DNA from: an uncultured Roseicyclus sp.
GTDB lineage: Bacteria > Pseudomonadota > Alphaproteobacteria > Rhodobacterales > Rhodobacteraceae
Direction: 5' to 3'
DNA: 64,000 bases
NCBI GenBank assembly: GCA_937139335.1
Contig: CAKZPN010000046.1
Location: 124,001 to 188,000 of the forward strand
Under the pieces are notes generated by a model. The model did no database searches and had not been told where the DNA came from. It worked only from the letters and a program-made list of their open reading frames with translations. The position numbers were made by a program, and so were the translations under genes. Shown here piece after piece: positions 53,519-62,518 of this stretch. Position 1 is the stretch's first letter. The number at the start of each line of letters is the position of its first letter.

Positions 53519-53837
53519 GGTCTGGGGGTCCGGTCCGGGGTTTGCACTACGATCTCCCTCACCCGCATGGCGCGGCCCTGTGCCGGGCGCATCGCCGCGC
53601 GAGTCCGTCGAATATCGCCGCAAAGCGCGGCGGGGAAAAGGCCGGATGAAATCAGGTTGGTTCGGCGTCTGGGCGGGGGCACCGCCACACACCCCACAAT
53701 TGTTTCCGCCGCGCCGCAATTCCGCCAAAGACCGATGCGATTGTTTTGGTCATGGAAACGGCGGGCCTCTCCCTCCCGCCGGTATCCACCTCCCGAACTT
53801 TCGGGCCGCCCCGCCTCCGGGTGCGGCCCTTTTTCGG
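53519..53837 (+). other. Intergenic region with candidate + strand small RNA and terminator
   Basis: No convincing gene was found in these 319 bases between two leftward genes. On the + strand a 7-bp hairpin CGGCGGG/CCCGCCG (53759-53781) presents the CU-rich loop CCTCTCCCT. Then come CCACCTCCCG and a terminator, stem GGGCCGC/GCGGCCC (53803-53829) followed by TTTTT. The T-run is on the + strand, so it would end a rightward transcript, yet no rightward gene precedes it. A small regulatory RNA with anti-Shine-Dalgarno loops is possible. No clear promoter was identified. Confidence 0.4.
53803..53834 (+). terminator. Intrinsic terminator (+ strand)
   Basis: A 7-bp GC-rich stem GGGCCGC/GCGGCCC with a 13-base loop is immediately followed by five Ts on the + strand. 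On the minus strand the same hairpin lies just after the AbrB-family gene stop but has no U-run. Confidence 0.55.
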
Positions 53838-54869
53838 TCAGCGCCGCTGACGCGCGATCATGATCGGCACCAGCACCGTCAGCGCGAGCAGGCGGAACAC
53901 GTGGTGGGCGGCGACCAGCGCGGGCTCCAGCCCGGTCTCGATGGCGAGCGCCGCCATCACCTCGACCCCGCCGGGCGCGAAGGCCAGCAGCAGCGCCGCG
54001 GCGGGCAGCCCCACGATCTGCGCCGCGATGACGGCCCCAACCGCGGCCACCGCGCAGGCGATGATCGTGGTCACCAGGCCCGCGGCCAGCGCCCCGAGCA
54101 GACCGCGCCGGTCGAAGCCGCGAAACCGCGTACCGATCAGCGCGCCCATGCACATCAGCGCCGCCGTGGTCAGCCAGACCGGCAGCGTGCCCGGCGTCAG
54201 GTCGAGCCCGTGCCCGAAGGCCGAGACCGCCATGCCCCCCATCAGGATCGGCGCGGGCACGCCCAGGCGCTGGAACACCAGCCCCAGCGCCAGCGCGATC
54301 GGGAAGACCAGCACCAGCGCCAGTGGCGAGATCGCCCCGCGGTCGGTGAGATAGGCCGTCCCCTCCACGCCCCAGAGCGCGATCAGAACCGGCACCAGCA
54401 GCGTCAGCAGCAAGACCCGCACCGTCTGCACCAGCGCCACGCGCGGCACGTCGGCATCAAGGTCGGTCGAGAGGCCCAGAACGTAGCTCAGGTGCCCCGG
54501 CGTCGCGGAGAGCAGCGCGGTCATCGGCTCGTAGCCGAACCCCCGCACCAGCGCCGCCCGCGCCACCACCACCACGAAAACCAGGGTGATCGTCAGGATC
54601 GCCAGCGAGACGGGCCAGGTCAGCGCGGTGGCGATCACCTCGGGCGTCACCGTGCTGCCGATGGAAAGGCCGATCATCAGGAAGACGGCGTCGCGCAGGA
54701 GCGGCGGGATGGCGGTGCGAAGCCCCATGATCGTGGCGAGCGAGACCGCCGCCGCCGGGCCGGTCAGCACCGCGGCCGGAAACCCGATGAGCCAGAACAG
54801 GCCAGCCCCCGCCGCCCCGATCAGGAGCGTCGGCACCGTCTCTTTCAGAAATGCCTCTGGTCCGCTCAT
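53838..54869 (-). CDS. Membrane AbrB-family protein (duplicated AbrB domain)
   Basis: The 343-residue integral membrane protein consists of two homologous halves, each with glycine-rich segments: FWLIGFPAAVLTGPAAAVSLA and MIGLSIGSTVTPEVI in the first, GVPAPILMGGMAVSAFGHGLDLTPG in the second, and LAFAPGGVEVMAALAIETGLEPALVAAHHVFRLLAL at the end. This is the PF05145/AbrB-duplication family. It is often mislabelled ammonia monooxygenase or transcriptional regulator; it is unrelated to AmoA and has no DNA-binding domain. A transport role is suspected. Confidence 0.88.
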   Translation of the reverse strand: MSGPEAFLKETVPTLLIGAAGAGLFWLIGFPAAVLTGPAAAVSLATIMGLRTAIPPLLRDAVFLMIGLSIGSTVTPEVIATALTWPVSLAILTITLVFVVVVARAALVRGFGYEPMTALLSATPGHLSYVLGLSTDLDADVPRVALVQTVRVLLLTLLVPVLIALWGVEGTAYLTDRGAISPLALVLVFPIALALGLVFQRLGVPAPILMGGMAVSAFGHGLDLTPGTLPVWLTTAALMCMGALIGTRFRGFDRRGLLGALAAGLVTTIIACAVAAVGAVIAAQIVGLPAAALLLAFAPGGVEVMAALAIETGLEPALVAAHHVFRLLALTVLVPIMIARQRR

Positions 54870-54954
54870 CTGCCCCGGTTCGGGTGGTCCTGCCTGCTCC
54901 CTCCAAACCCCGAACCGGCGGAAGGGTCAAGGCACCGGGGCGCCGGTGGCGGCG

Positions 54955-56559
54955 TCAGCGGTCGCGGACGTAGGCCACGAGCGCCAGGGTGGAGCCGTCC
55001 TTGCCCGCCCCGTCGGCGGCGCCGGTCAGCACCGGCTCCAGCGACTTCGCCAGCTCCTTGCCAAGCTCGACGCCCCATTGGTCGAAGCTGTTGATGCCGA
55101 GGATCACGCCCTCGACGAAAACCCGGTGCTCGTAAAGAGCGAGAATCTGGCCCAGCACGAAGGGCGTAAGCTGCGGGTAGATCAGTGTGGTTGAGGGCCG
55201 GTTGCCCGGAAATACCCGGTGGCGCGCCTGCCGGTCACGCTCCGCCCCCTCCAGCCCCTTGGCCGCCATGATCGCGCGCGCCTCGTCGAGCGAGCGGCCG
55301 CGCATCAGCGCCTCGGACTGCGCGAGGCAGTTGGCGAGCAGCAGTCGGTGATGGTGCGCCAGCTCGGGCGCATGGCCTTGCGCCGCGACCATGAACTCGC
55401 AGGGCACGGTGCGGGTGCCCTGGTGGATCAGCTGGTAAAAGGCGTGCTGGCCGTTGGTGCCGGGTTCACCCCAGACCACGGGGCCGGAGGGCAGGCCGAG
55501 GTCGCTGCCGTCCATCGCCACGCGCTTGCCGTTGCTCTCCATCTCGAGTTGCTGGAGATAGGCGGGCAGCCGCGACAGGTGCTGGTCATAGGGCAGCACG
55601 GCGCGGGTGGCGTGCCCCTGCACCTGCGCGTGCCAGATGCCGACCAGCGCCAAGAGCACTGGCAGGTTGTCGGGCAGGTCGGCGCTTCGGAAATGATCGT
55701 CCATCGCCCGCGCGCCGGCAAGAAACTCCGCGAACCGCTCCGGCCCCACGGCCAGCATCAGGCCCAGCCCGATCGGCCCCCAGAGCGAATAGCGCCCGCC
55801 GACCCAGTCTTCGAAGCCAAAGACCCGATCCGGGTCGATGCCGAACTCCGAGGTCAGCTCAAGCGCGCTCGACAGCGCCACGAACTGCGCGGCGGGGTCA
55901 GCCACAGCGCCGGCCATCCAGCCGCGCGCGGTCTCGGCGTTGGTCATGGTCTCGATCGTGGTGAAGGTCTTGGAGGCGACGATGATAAGCGTGCGTTCAG
56001 GATCAAGACCTTGCAGGGTGTCGTTGATGTGCGCGCCATCGACGTTCGAGACGTAGTGGAGGCGTGGCCCGTCGTGATAAGGTGCCAGCGCCAGCGTCGC
56101 CATCGCGGGGCCAAGATCCGATCCGCCGATGCCGATGTTCACCACGTCGGTGTAGGCGCCGCCCGCGCCGGTGATCTCGCCCGCCCGTATCTTGTCCGCA
56201 AACGCCGCCATCCGGGCGCGCGTTGCCTTGACGCCGGGCAGCACATCCTGGCCATCGACTTCGATCGGCCCGGTCTCGGCGCGCAGCGCCGTGTGCAGCA
56301 CCGCGCGGCCTTCGGTCTCGTTGATCTTTTCTCCCGCGAACATCGCGTCGCGACGGGTCTCGACCCCGGCCTTGCGCGCGAGTTCGATCAGCAGCGACAG
56401 CGCCGCGTCGTCGAGCTGCGTCTTGGAGAAGTCGAAGAGCACGTCCCCGAGGCGGCGCGAGAACCGCTCCGCCCGCGCCGGGTCATCGAAGAGCGACAAC
56501 ATCGACCGCCCCTCGACCGAGGCGGCATGGTCCTTCAGGTCCGTCCAGATATCGCTCAT
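54955..56559 (-). CDS. pgi: Glucose-6-phosphate isomerase
   Basis: The 534-residue Pgi interconverts glucose-6-P and fructose-6-P. Signatures are [15 protein letters not shown], the sugar-phosphate site [15 protein letters not shown], the catalytic-region [20 protein letters not shown] and the C-terminal [18 protein letters not shown] with the active-site lysine. The start [14 protein letters not shown] is five bases after the pgl stop. It is third in the zwf-pgl-pgi operon, where it returns fructose-6-P to the Entner-Doudoroff entry. Confidence 0.97.
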   Translation of the reverse strand: MSDIWTDLKDHAASVEGRSMLSLFDDPARAERFSRRLGDVLFDFSKTQLDDAALSLLIELARKAGVETRRDAMFAGEKINETEGRAVLHTALRAETGPIEVDGQDVLPGVKATRARMAAFADKIRAGEITGAGGAYTDVVNIGIGGSDLGPAMATLALAPYHDGPRLHYVSNVDGAHINDTLQGLDPERTLIIVASKTFTTIETMTNAETARGWMAGAVADPAAQFVALSSALELTSEFGIDPDRVFGFEDWVGGRYSLWGPIGLGLMLAVGPERFAEFLAGARAMDDHFRSADLPDNLPVLLALVGIWHAQVQGHATRAVLPYDQHLSRLPAYLQQLEMESNGKRVAMDGSDLGLPSGPVVWGEPGTNGQHAFYQLIHQGTRTVPCEFMVAAQGHAPELAHHHRLLLANCLAQSEALMRGRSLDEARAIMAAKGLEGAERDRQARHRVFPGNRPSTTLIYPQLTPFVLGQILALYEHRVFVEGVILGINSFDQWGVELGKELAKSLEPVLTGAADGAGKDGSTLALVAYVRDR

Positions 56560-56564
56560 CGCGC

Positions 56565-57236
56565 TCACTCCGCCCAATGCACGGTCGCGTCGCCCAGCAC
56601 GCAGCGCACGGGCGCCTCCAGCACCGGCAGATGCCCCGCCCGGTCGAGCGCCGCGCGCTTCTCCGCGCCGGTGATCAGGATGTGGATGCTCATCGCGCCT
56701 TGCAGCACCGGCGCGGTCAGCGTGATCCGCGGCTCGTCGGCGGCATCGGCGCGCATCGCCATCAGCGGCGGCGCGTCGTCGTCCAGCGCAGCCGCTAGGT
56801 TGTCGGCACCGGGAAACAGGCTCGCCGTGTGCATGTCGAGCCCCATGCCGAGCAGCAGCACCGAGAGCGGCAGGTGCGGCGCGAGCCCCTCGGCCAGCTC
56901 CTCCAGCCGGTCCTCAGGCCGCTCGGCCGGCGCGTAAAGCGGGATGAGCTTCGCCGCGGAAGCGTTTGACACCAGAAGACGTTTCTTGACCAGCGCGGTG
57001 TTCGAGCGCGGGCTGTCCTCGGGCACCCAGCGCTCGTCGTTCAGCACCACCGACACGCGGTCCCATTCGAGCTTCTGCTCGGACAGAACGTCGAAGACCG
57101 GGCCGGGCGTGGTGCCGCCGGGAACCGAGAAGCTGACGCTGTCATGGCGGCGCAACCCGTCGGCCAGTTCACTGGTCAGACGGTCGGCGAGGCCGAGCAT
57201 CAGGAGGTCGCGGTCAGGGTATTCGATCAGGTTCAT
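56565..57236 (-). CDS. pgl: 6-phosphogluconolactonase
   Basis: The 223-residue protein of the DevB/Pgl family hydrolyses 6-phosphogluconolactone to 6-phosphogluconate. Motifs are [41 protein letters not shown] and [17 protein letters not shown]. In most homologues the third reads GxGxDGHTASLFP, so the usual Gly is replaced by Met ([13 protein letters not shown]), a conservative oddity. It follows zwf with a one-base gap between its ATG and the zwf stop. Confidence 0.93.
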   Translation of the reverse strand: MNLIEYPDRDLLMLGLADRLTSELADGLRRHDSVSFSVPGGTTPGPVFDVLSEQKLEWDRVSVVLNDERWVPEDSPRSNTALVKKRLLVSNASAAKLIPLYAPAERPEDRLEELAEGLAPHLPLSVLLLGMGLDMHTASLFPGADNLAAALDDDAPPLMAMRADAADEPRITLTAPVLQGAMSIHILITGAEKRAALDRAGHLPVLEAPVRCVLGDATVHWAE

Positions 57237-57237
57237 C

Positions 57238-58683
57238 TCAGATCTCCCGCCAGCGGCGGTTGTCGCGGTGCATGAGGATCGCGGCTTCTTCGGGGCCGGT
57301 GTTGCCCGGATGATAGGGAATGGGTCGGTCGGTGCGCCCCTCCCATCCGGCGATGATCGGATCGGTCCAGGCCCAGGCGGCCTCGACCTCGTCACCGCGC
57401 ATGAACAGCGTCTGGTTGCCGCGGATCACATCCATGATGAGCCGCTCGTAAGCATCTGGAACATCGGCGATTTCAGGTCCAAGGGCATCGGCGAAGCTCA
57501 TGTCGAGCGGCACGTCGATCAAACGCATTCCACCGGGGCCGGGTTCCTTGATCGTCACCCGCAGGTCGATGCCCTCGTCGGGCTGGAGCCGGATCGACAG
57601 CACGTTCGCCTTGTTGCCGGCATCGGCATCGAAGATCGAATGCGGGGTATCCTTGAAATGGATCACGATCTCGGACTTGCGCGCCTTCAGCCGCTTGCCG
57701 GTGCGCAGGTAGAAGGGCGTGCCGTTCCAGCGCCAGTTGGCGATGTGCAGCTTCATCGCGATGAAGCTTTCGGTGCGGCTGGAGTTGTCCTCCACGTCGG
57801 CGAGGTAGGAGGGATGCGCGCCGGCCATGTATTGCCCGCGCACGATCTGTTCGGGCTCCACCGGGTCGAGGGCGCGGATGACCTTGAGCTTTTCGTCGCG
57901 CACCGCGTTCGGCTCGAACCGCGCCGGCGGCTCCATCGCGGTCAGGCACAGGAGCTGCATCAGGTGGTTCTGCACCATGTCCCGCATCGCCCCGGACTTG
58001 TCGTAATAGGTCCCGCGCCCGGCCACGCCGACCTCTTCGGCCACGGTGATCTGGACGTGGTCGACGTATTGCGCGTTCCACAGCGGCTCGAACAACGTGT
58101 TGCCGAAGCGCACGGCCATCAGGTTCTGGACGGTTTCCTTGCCGAGATAATGGTCGATCCGGTAGATCTGCGTCTCGTTGAAATGGGCGGCGAGGGTCGC
58201 GTTCAGTTCCCGCGCGCTTTCGAGGTCGCGACCGAACGGCTTTTCCACAACGATCCTGGCATCTTGCCGGGCAATGTTGAAGTGGTGAAGCCGTTCGGCC
58301 AGCGCGCCGAAGAGGCCCGGCGCGACGGAGAAATAGAACGCCTGCACCACGTCGTCGCGGATCTTGGCGCGCAGTTCCTTCCAGCCGCCGTCGCCGGTGG
58401 CATCGACCGGGACATAGGCCAGCCGCTCGCAAAACGACTTCAGATCGCCGGCGTCGCAACGGTGCTTGGGCACGAAAGTCTCGATCGCCTCGACCACCTG
58501 CTCGGCCCAGGCGGCGCTGTCCTGCTCGGTGCGGGCGGCGCCGATGATGCGGGCCTCGGGCGGCATCTGCCCGTCGCAGTAGCGCCGGTAGAGACCAGGC
58601 AGGATCTTGCGCCGGGCAAGGTCGCCGGTGGCGCCGAAAATGACGAGGTCGAAGGGTTCGACCGGAATGACACGCGAGACCAT
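57238..58683 (-). CDS. zwf: Glucose-6-phosphate 1-dehydrogenase
   Basis: The 481-residue Zwf oxidises glucose-6-P to 6-phosphogluconolactone. It shows the dinucleotide site LVIFGATGDLARRKI, the substrate/active-site signature RIDHYLGKETVQNLMAVRFGN with the catalytic His region, and VVEKPFGRDLESA. It heads the zwf-pgl-pgi operon feeding the Entner-Doudoroff pathway. The ATG has a GGAGAGG ribosome site, and a perfect palindrome lies 31 bases upstream. Confidence 0.97.
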   Translation of the reverse strand: MVSRVIPVEPFDLVIFGATGDLARRKILPGLYRRYCDGQMPPEARIIGAARTEQDSAAWAEQVVEAIETFVPKHRCDAGDLKSFCERLAYVPVDATGDGGWKELRAKIRDDVVQAFYFSVAPGLFGALAERLHHFNIARQDARIVVEKPFGRDLESARELNATLAAHFNETQIYRIDHYLGKETVQNLMAVRFGNTLFEPLWNAQYVDHVQITVAEEVGVAGRGTYYDKSGAMRDMVQNHLMQLLCLTAMEPPARFEPNAVRDEKLKVIRALDPVEPEQIVRGQYMAGAHPSYLADVEDNSSRTESFIAMKLHIANWRWNGTPFYLRTGKRLKARKSEIVIHFKDTPHSIFDADAGNKANVLSIRLQPDEGIDLRVTIKEPGPGGMRLIDVPLDMSFADALGPEIADVPDAYERLIMDVIRGNQTLFMRGDEVEAAWAWTDPIIAGWEGRTDRPIPYHPGNTGPEEAAILMHRDNRRWREI

Positions 58684-58713
58684 GATCGCCTCTCCACGGC
58701 AGATGTGCGGGCT

Positions 58714-58725
58714 GTTAGCGCTAAC
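58714..58725 (-). promoter_or_regulatory. LacI/GalR-type operator upstream of zwf
   Basis: GTTAGCGCTAAC is a perfect 12-base palindrome with the central CG typical of LacI-family operators in proteobacterial sugar regulons. It is centred about 36 bases before the zwf start, suited to repression. No LacI-family gene is in the window. Confidence 0.65.
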
Positions 58726-58831
58726 GCCCTCTCGGCGCGTCACCTACACCCTGCACTTTTCCAAGTCTAGCAAAAGCCCCTGACGCAACACCGCGATGAC
58801 GGGTGCTGCACCGTTGCGGCAGGCTTCCGCC

Positions 58832-59791
58832 TCAGCCCCGCTGCATCGCGCAGAGCAGTTCGAACATCACCGAGGCGCCGAGCCAGGCCGTGATGCCACC
58901 GTTGTCGAACGGCGGCGCGACCTCGACCAGATCGGCGCCGATGATGTCGAGCCCGTGCAGCGCCCGCACGCAGGAGATCGCCTCGAAGGAGGTCGGGCCG
59001 CCCACCTCGGGCGTGCCGGTGCCGGGCGCATAGGCCGGGTCGACGAAGTCGATGTCGAAGCTGACATAGGCGGGACGCGTCCCCACCACCTCGCGCGCGA
59101 TCTGCATGACCGAGGTCCAGCCCAGGCTCATGCATTCCTCGATCGGTACGATCCGCACGCCGCGATCCCAGCCGTACTGGAAATCGTCGTTGTTGTAGGA
59201 GGTGCCGCGCATCCCGATCATCACGCAGGCGGTCGGGTCGAGACAGCCTTCCTCGATCGCCTGCCGGAACGGGTTGCCATGGGTCAGCGTCTTGCCGCCG
59301 AAATAGGGCGGGTAAAGATCGGTGTGGCTGTCGAGAAGGACGAGGCCGAAGGGCTCGCCCCGCGCCGCGCGCAGTTCGCGCAGGACGGTGAGGGTGCAGA
59401 GGTGGTCGCCACCGACCATGAACGGCCGCGTGCCCTGCGCCAGAACGCCCTTGATGAAGGCCTGCGCAGCGGCCAGCGCCTCGTCCTGGTCGACCGGGCT
59501 CATCGCGACGTCGCCGAGGTCGGCGATGCGCGACGCCTTGAACGGCTCCTGCCCGGTGGCGCGGTTGCGCTCGCGGATCATGGTAGAGGCGTCGCGGAGC
59601 GCGCGCGGCCCGTGCCGCGCACCGGGCCGGTTCGAAGTCGCGCCGTCCCAGGGCAGCCCGAAGATCCCGATCTCGACCTCGGCGCAGCGCGGATGGTCCG
59701 GCGGCAGGTAGGGCAGCCGCATGAAGCTGGGCACGCCCGCGTAGCGCGGCAGGGCGGTGCCGGAAGGCGGCAGGAAGAACGGGTCGGACAT
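58832..59791 (-). CDS. speB: Agmatinase-family ureohydrolase
   Basis: The 319-residue arginase-superfamily enzyme has the binuclear manganese motifs MVGGDHLCTL, LLDSHTDLYPPYFGG and SFDIDFVDPAYAPGTGTPEVGG. This branch includes agmatinase, guanidinobutyrase and related guanidino hydrolases, which release urea. Agmatinase would supply putrescine, but neighbouring genes do not decide the substrate. Confidence 0.85.
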   Translation of the reverse strand: MSDPFFLPPSGTALPRYAGVPSFMRLPYLPPDHPRCAEVEIGIFGLPWDGATSNRPGARHGPRALRDASTMIRERNRATGQEPFKASRIADLGDVAMSPVDQDEALAAAQAFIKGVLAQGTRPFMVGGDHLCTLTVLRELRAARGEPFGLVLLDSHTDLYPPYFGGKTLTHGNPFRQAIEEGCLDPTACVMIGMRGTSYNNDDFQYGWDRGVRIVPIEECMSLGWTSVMQIAREVVGTRPAYVSFDIDFVDPAYAPGTGTPEVGGPTSFEAISCVRALHGLDIIGADLVEVAPPFDNGGITAWLGASVMFELLCAMQRG

Positions 59792-59854
59792 GAAGGGGAT
59801 CGCCTCGCGCGGGGGTCAGGTCGGGGCCGACGCTAACGGCGACGCCCGCCGCTG

Positions 59855-60451
59855 TCACGCCTCCAGTTCGCTGTCCCAGTAGAGGAAGTCGAGCCAGCTG
59901 TCGTGCAGGTGGTTCGGCGGGAACTTGCGGCCCATGTTGCGCAATTCCTCGGAGCCGGGCCGGCGCGGCGGCTTGCGCAGGTTCAGCCCGGACTGGCGCA
60001 GGCTTTTCGAGCCCTTGTGCAGGTTGCAGCGCGAACACGCCGCGACGACGTTTTCCCAGCTCGTCACGCCACCCCGGGCGCGCGGCACCACATGGTCGAA
60101 GGTCAGGTCGCCCTTGGCGCTGCAATACTGGCAGGAAAACTCGTCGCGCAGGAACAGGTTGAAGCGGGTGAAGGCGACGCGTTTCTGCGGCTTCACGTAA
60201 TCCTTCAGCACCACGACCGAGGGGATGCGGATGATCGTCGAGGGCGAGCGCACGATCTCGTCATACTCCGCGACGATCTGCACCCGATCGAGCCAGGCGG
60301 CCTTCACCGCCTCCTGCCAGGGCCAGAGCGAGAGCGGGTAGTAGCTCAAGGGGCGGTAATCGGCGTTCAGCACCAGCGCGGGGTGGCTTTTCAGCGCGCC
60401 CGGCTCGCGTACGAAATGTGTCCTGAACTCGATCTCTGTTGCAGCCTGCAT
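59855..60451 (-). CDS. HNH endonuclease-domain protein
   Basis: The 198-residue protein has a conserved N-terminal half (HPALVLNADYRPLSYYPLSLWPWQEAVKAA) and an HNH domain (about 110-165): CQYCSAKGDLTFDHVVPRARGGVTSWENVVAACSRCNLHKG, with paired CxxC zinc ligands and the catalytic DHV histidine. It is nearly universal in alphaproteobacteria as a chromosomal gene, suggesting a housekeeping DNA role. It is not part of an apparent restriction or toxin locus here. Confidence 0.9.
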   Translation of the reverse strand: MQAATEIEFRTHFVREPGALKSHPALVLNADYRPLSYYPLSLWPWQEAVKAAWLDRVQIVAEYDEIVRSPSTIIRIPSVVVLKDYVKPQKRVAFTRFNLFLRDEFSCQYCSAKGDLTFDHVVPRARGGVTSWENVVAACSRCNLHKGSKSLRQSGLNLRKPPRRPGSEELRNMGRKFPPNHLHDSWLDFLYWDSELEA

Positions 60452-60693
60452 CAGTGACTCCGTCTCCGCCCTGTCTGCCCGTTCTCACCGGCGCAAGGGC
60501 GGGAGCCCCGCCCCAGCACTGCATCCACTATATCTAGGCTTTGCTATCCGGCAAGTCTTACCAGATGCTGTGGATGGCACATTTACGGATAGGCGAGACT
60601 CCTGACAGTTTCATGACGTTATGCACAGGCGGCGGGCAATGATGTGATCGCCGGAATTGCCCCGCGGGCCCGTTCCGCGCTAGGCTGCCGCCC

Positions 60694-61122
60694 ATGTCCG
60701 ACCTGCCCCCGGCCCCCGCCCCCGGCGCCATCCTGGAAGCCGCGATCTACGCCTCCGACCTCGACGCGGCCGAAGCCTTCTACGGTGACCTCCTCGGCCT
60801 CACCCGCATGTTCCGCCATGGCGAGCGCCACGTCTTCTACCGCGTCGGCGCGGCGGTCCTGCTGGTGTTCAACCCGTCCGAGACGGAGATCCCGCCCGGC
60901 GCGGACGCCCTGCCCGTTCCACCGCATGGCGCGCGCGGACCCGGGCATGTGTGCTTCGCGATGGAGGATGCCGAGATCACCGCGATGCGGTCGCGGCTGG
61001 AGGCTGCTGGCGTCGCGATCGAGCAGGATTTCCTATGGCCGAACGGCGCGCGGTCGCTTTACGTCCGCGACCCCGCCGGCAACTCGGTGGAGTTCGCGGA
61101 ACCGGCGCTCTGGGCCGGCTAG
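60694..61122 (+). CDS. VOC-superfamily (glyoxalase/dioxygenase-like) protein
   Basis: The 142-residue protein has a paired beta-alpha-beta-beta-beta fold: AIYASDLDAAEAFYGDLLGL at the N terminus, then GPGHVCFAMEDAEITAMRSRLEAAG and a C-terminal ARSLYVRDPAGNSVEFAEP. Metal ligands are plausible at GHVCF and VEFAE. Substrate is unknown; glyoxalase, fosfomycin-type thiol transfer and dioxygenase are all possible in this superfamily. Its stop and that of the convergent esterase gene are one base apart. Confidence 0.85.
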   Translation: MSDLPPAPAPGAILEAAIYASDLDAAEAFYGDLLGLTRMFRHGERHVFYRVGAAVLLVFNPSETEIPPGADALPVPPHGARGPGHVCFAMEDAEITAMRSRLEAAGVAIEQDFLWPNGARSLYVRDPAGNSVEFAEPALWAG

Positions 61123-61123
61123 C

Positions 61124-61792
61124 TCACGCCTGCCCGAATTTCTCGCGCAGGAAGGCCAGCGCCACCGACAGCCCGTCGGGCGCGATGCCATGCGCGGTGC
61201 CCTTCATCACGTGGGCATAGACCTCGGTCCAGCCCGCGGCCTCCAGCGCCTCGGCGGCCTCGGGCAGCGATTGCGGCGGAACCACGTCGTCCTGGTCGCC
61301 GTGGATCAGCAGGATCGGCGGGCGCACCACCACCTCGTCGGCCAGCGTCTCGGGCGACATCAGCCGCCCGGAAAAGCCGACGACGCCGGCAAAGGCCTCG
61401 TCCCGGCGGGCGGCGACGTGCAGCGCCATCATGGTCCCCTGCGAGAAGCCCACCAGCGCCACCTGTTCGGCGATCATGTCCTCCTCGACCATCACCCGGT
61501 CGAGGAAGGTGTTCAGGTCGTCGACCGCGCGCGCCATGCCATCGGCGGCGGCTTCCTCGGACGAGCCGTCGATCCAGGGGATCGGGAACCACTGGTAGCC
61601 CATCGGGTTCATGCCGCAGCGCTCGGGGGCGTTCGGCGCCAGGAACATCGTGTTGGGCAGGTGCTCCTTCAGCGGCTCGGCCAGCCCCAGCAGGTCGTTG
61701 CCGTCGGCGCCGTAGCCGTGCAGGAAGATCACCATGCTGTCGGCCTCGCCCGAGGCAGCCTCGACCCGGCCAGATTCCAGTCCTCGTGTCAC
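61124..61792 (-). CDS. Alpha/beta-hydrolase, carboxylesterase/phospholipase type
   Basis: The 222-residue serine hydrolase of the acyl-protein-thioesterase-like family has IFLHGYGADGNDLLGLAEPL (oxyanion loop), the nucleophile motif VGFSQGTMMALHVAARR, the acid in LLIHGDQDDVVPPQSL and the histidine in GTAHGIAPDG. It starts at GTG, overlapping the DNA-glycosylase stop as GTGA, so the two are coupled. Its natural ester is unknown. Confidence 0.88.
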   Translation of the reverse strand: MTRGLESGRVEAASGEADSMVIFLHGYGADGNDLLGLAEPLKEHLPNTMFLAPNAPERCGMNPMGYQWFPIPWIDGSSEEAAADGMARAVDDLNTFLDRVMVEEDMIAEQVALVGFSQGTMMALHVAARRDEAFAGVVGFSGRLMSPETLADEVVVRPPILLIHGDQDDVVPPQSLPEAAEALEAAGWTEVYAHVMKGTAHGIAPDGLSVALAFLREKFGQA

Positions 61793-62424
61793 AGCACACC
61801 CTCCCGGCTTGTCTCGACCCGGTAGTAGACCCAAAGCGCCCGGGCGGCAACCGCACGGACCGGCGACCAGGGCGCGGCCATCGCACGCATCTCGGGCTCG
61901 GTCGGGCGCGCCGGCAGGTCGAAGGCGCGCGCGGCGGCGACCTGCAGCGCGAGGTCGCCCGCGGCAAAGACATCGGCATGGCCAAGCGCGAACTTGGCGT
62001 AGATCTCGGCGGTCCATGGCCCGATTCCGGGCAGCGCGGTGAGCGTCTTCAGGACGTGATCCGTCGGCGCGTGGCGCAATCCGGCGTAGTCGACCCGCGC
62101 CTCGGCCAGCGCGCGGATATAGCGGATCTTGGGCCGCGAGAGGCCGCAGGCGCGCAGATCCTCCTCCGAGGCCGCGCGCACCGCCGCCTCCTCCGCCAGT
62201 CCTGCCGCCTCCAGCCGCCCGAGAATGGCAGCCGCCGAGGCGGTGGAGACCTGCTGGCCCACGATCGCGGAGAGCAGCGCACCGAACCCGTCCGCGCGCC
62301 TGCGCAGCGGCAGCGGGCCGACCACGGACAGAATCGGACCAAAGCGGGCGTCGCGCGTGACCAGCACTGCGGCTGCCGCTACCAGATCCGCCTCCGTCTC
62401 GATCAGTTCCGGCGCCATCGCCAT
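61789..62424 (-). CDS. DNA-3-methyladenine glycosylase (AlkA-type HhH-GPD)
   Basis: The 211-residue base-excision repair protein has FGALLSAIVGQQVSTASAAAIL, the helix-hairpin-helix LPGIGPWTAEIYAKFALG and the catalytic aspartate of FAAGDLALQ. It lacks the N-terminal domain of E. coli AlkA and the iron-sulfur cluster of EndoIII, as is usual for the short AlkA branch. It removes alkylated bases. It is coupled to the downstream esterase gene. Confidence 0.9.
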   Translation of the reverse strand: MAMAPELIETEADLVAAAAVLVTRDARFGPILSVVGPLPLRRRADGFGALLSAIVGQQVSTASAAAILGRLEAAGLAEEAAVRAASEEDLRACGLSRPKIRYIRALAEARVDYAGLRHAPTDHVLKTLTALPGIGPWTAEIYAKFALGHADVFAAGDLALQVAAARAFDLPARPTEPEMRAMAAPWSPVRAVAARALWVYYRVETSREGVL

Positions 62425-62518
62425 ACCCTTTCCGGTCCCGCCCCGGCTTACGCCATCGCGGACCCGACCGAAAGCGCGGGCTCTGGACGGGCCGGCGATA
62501 TCGGGCTACCGCTCGATC

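Noticed and set aside
51872-53863. Open frame of about 660 codons on the + strand, rich in Arg/His/Gln
   Set aside because: Antisense to the MFS gene; composition is typical of a reverse-strand shadow.
53838-54869. Ammonia monooxygenase or AbrB transcription factor
   Set aside because: The protein is a two-fold repeated membrane family; it has neither AmoA features nor the DNA-binding AbrB fold.
59855-60451. HNH protein as part of a restriction or anti-phage system
   Set aside because: No methylase, helicase or other defence gene adjoins it, and the same stand-alone protein is widespread in alphaproteobacteria.
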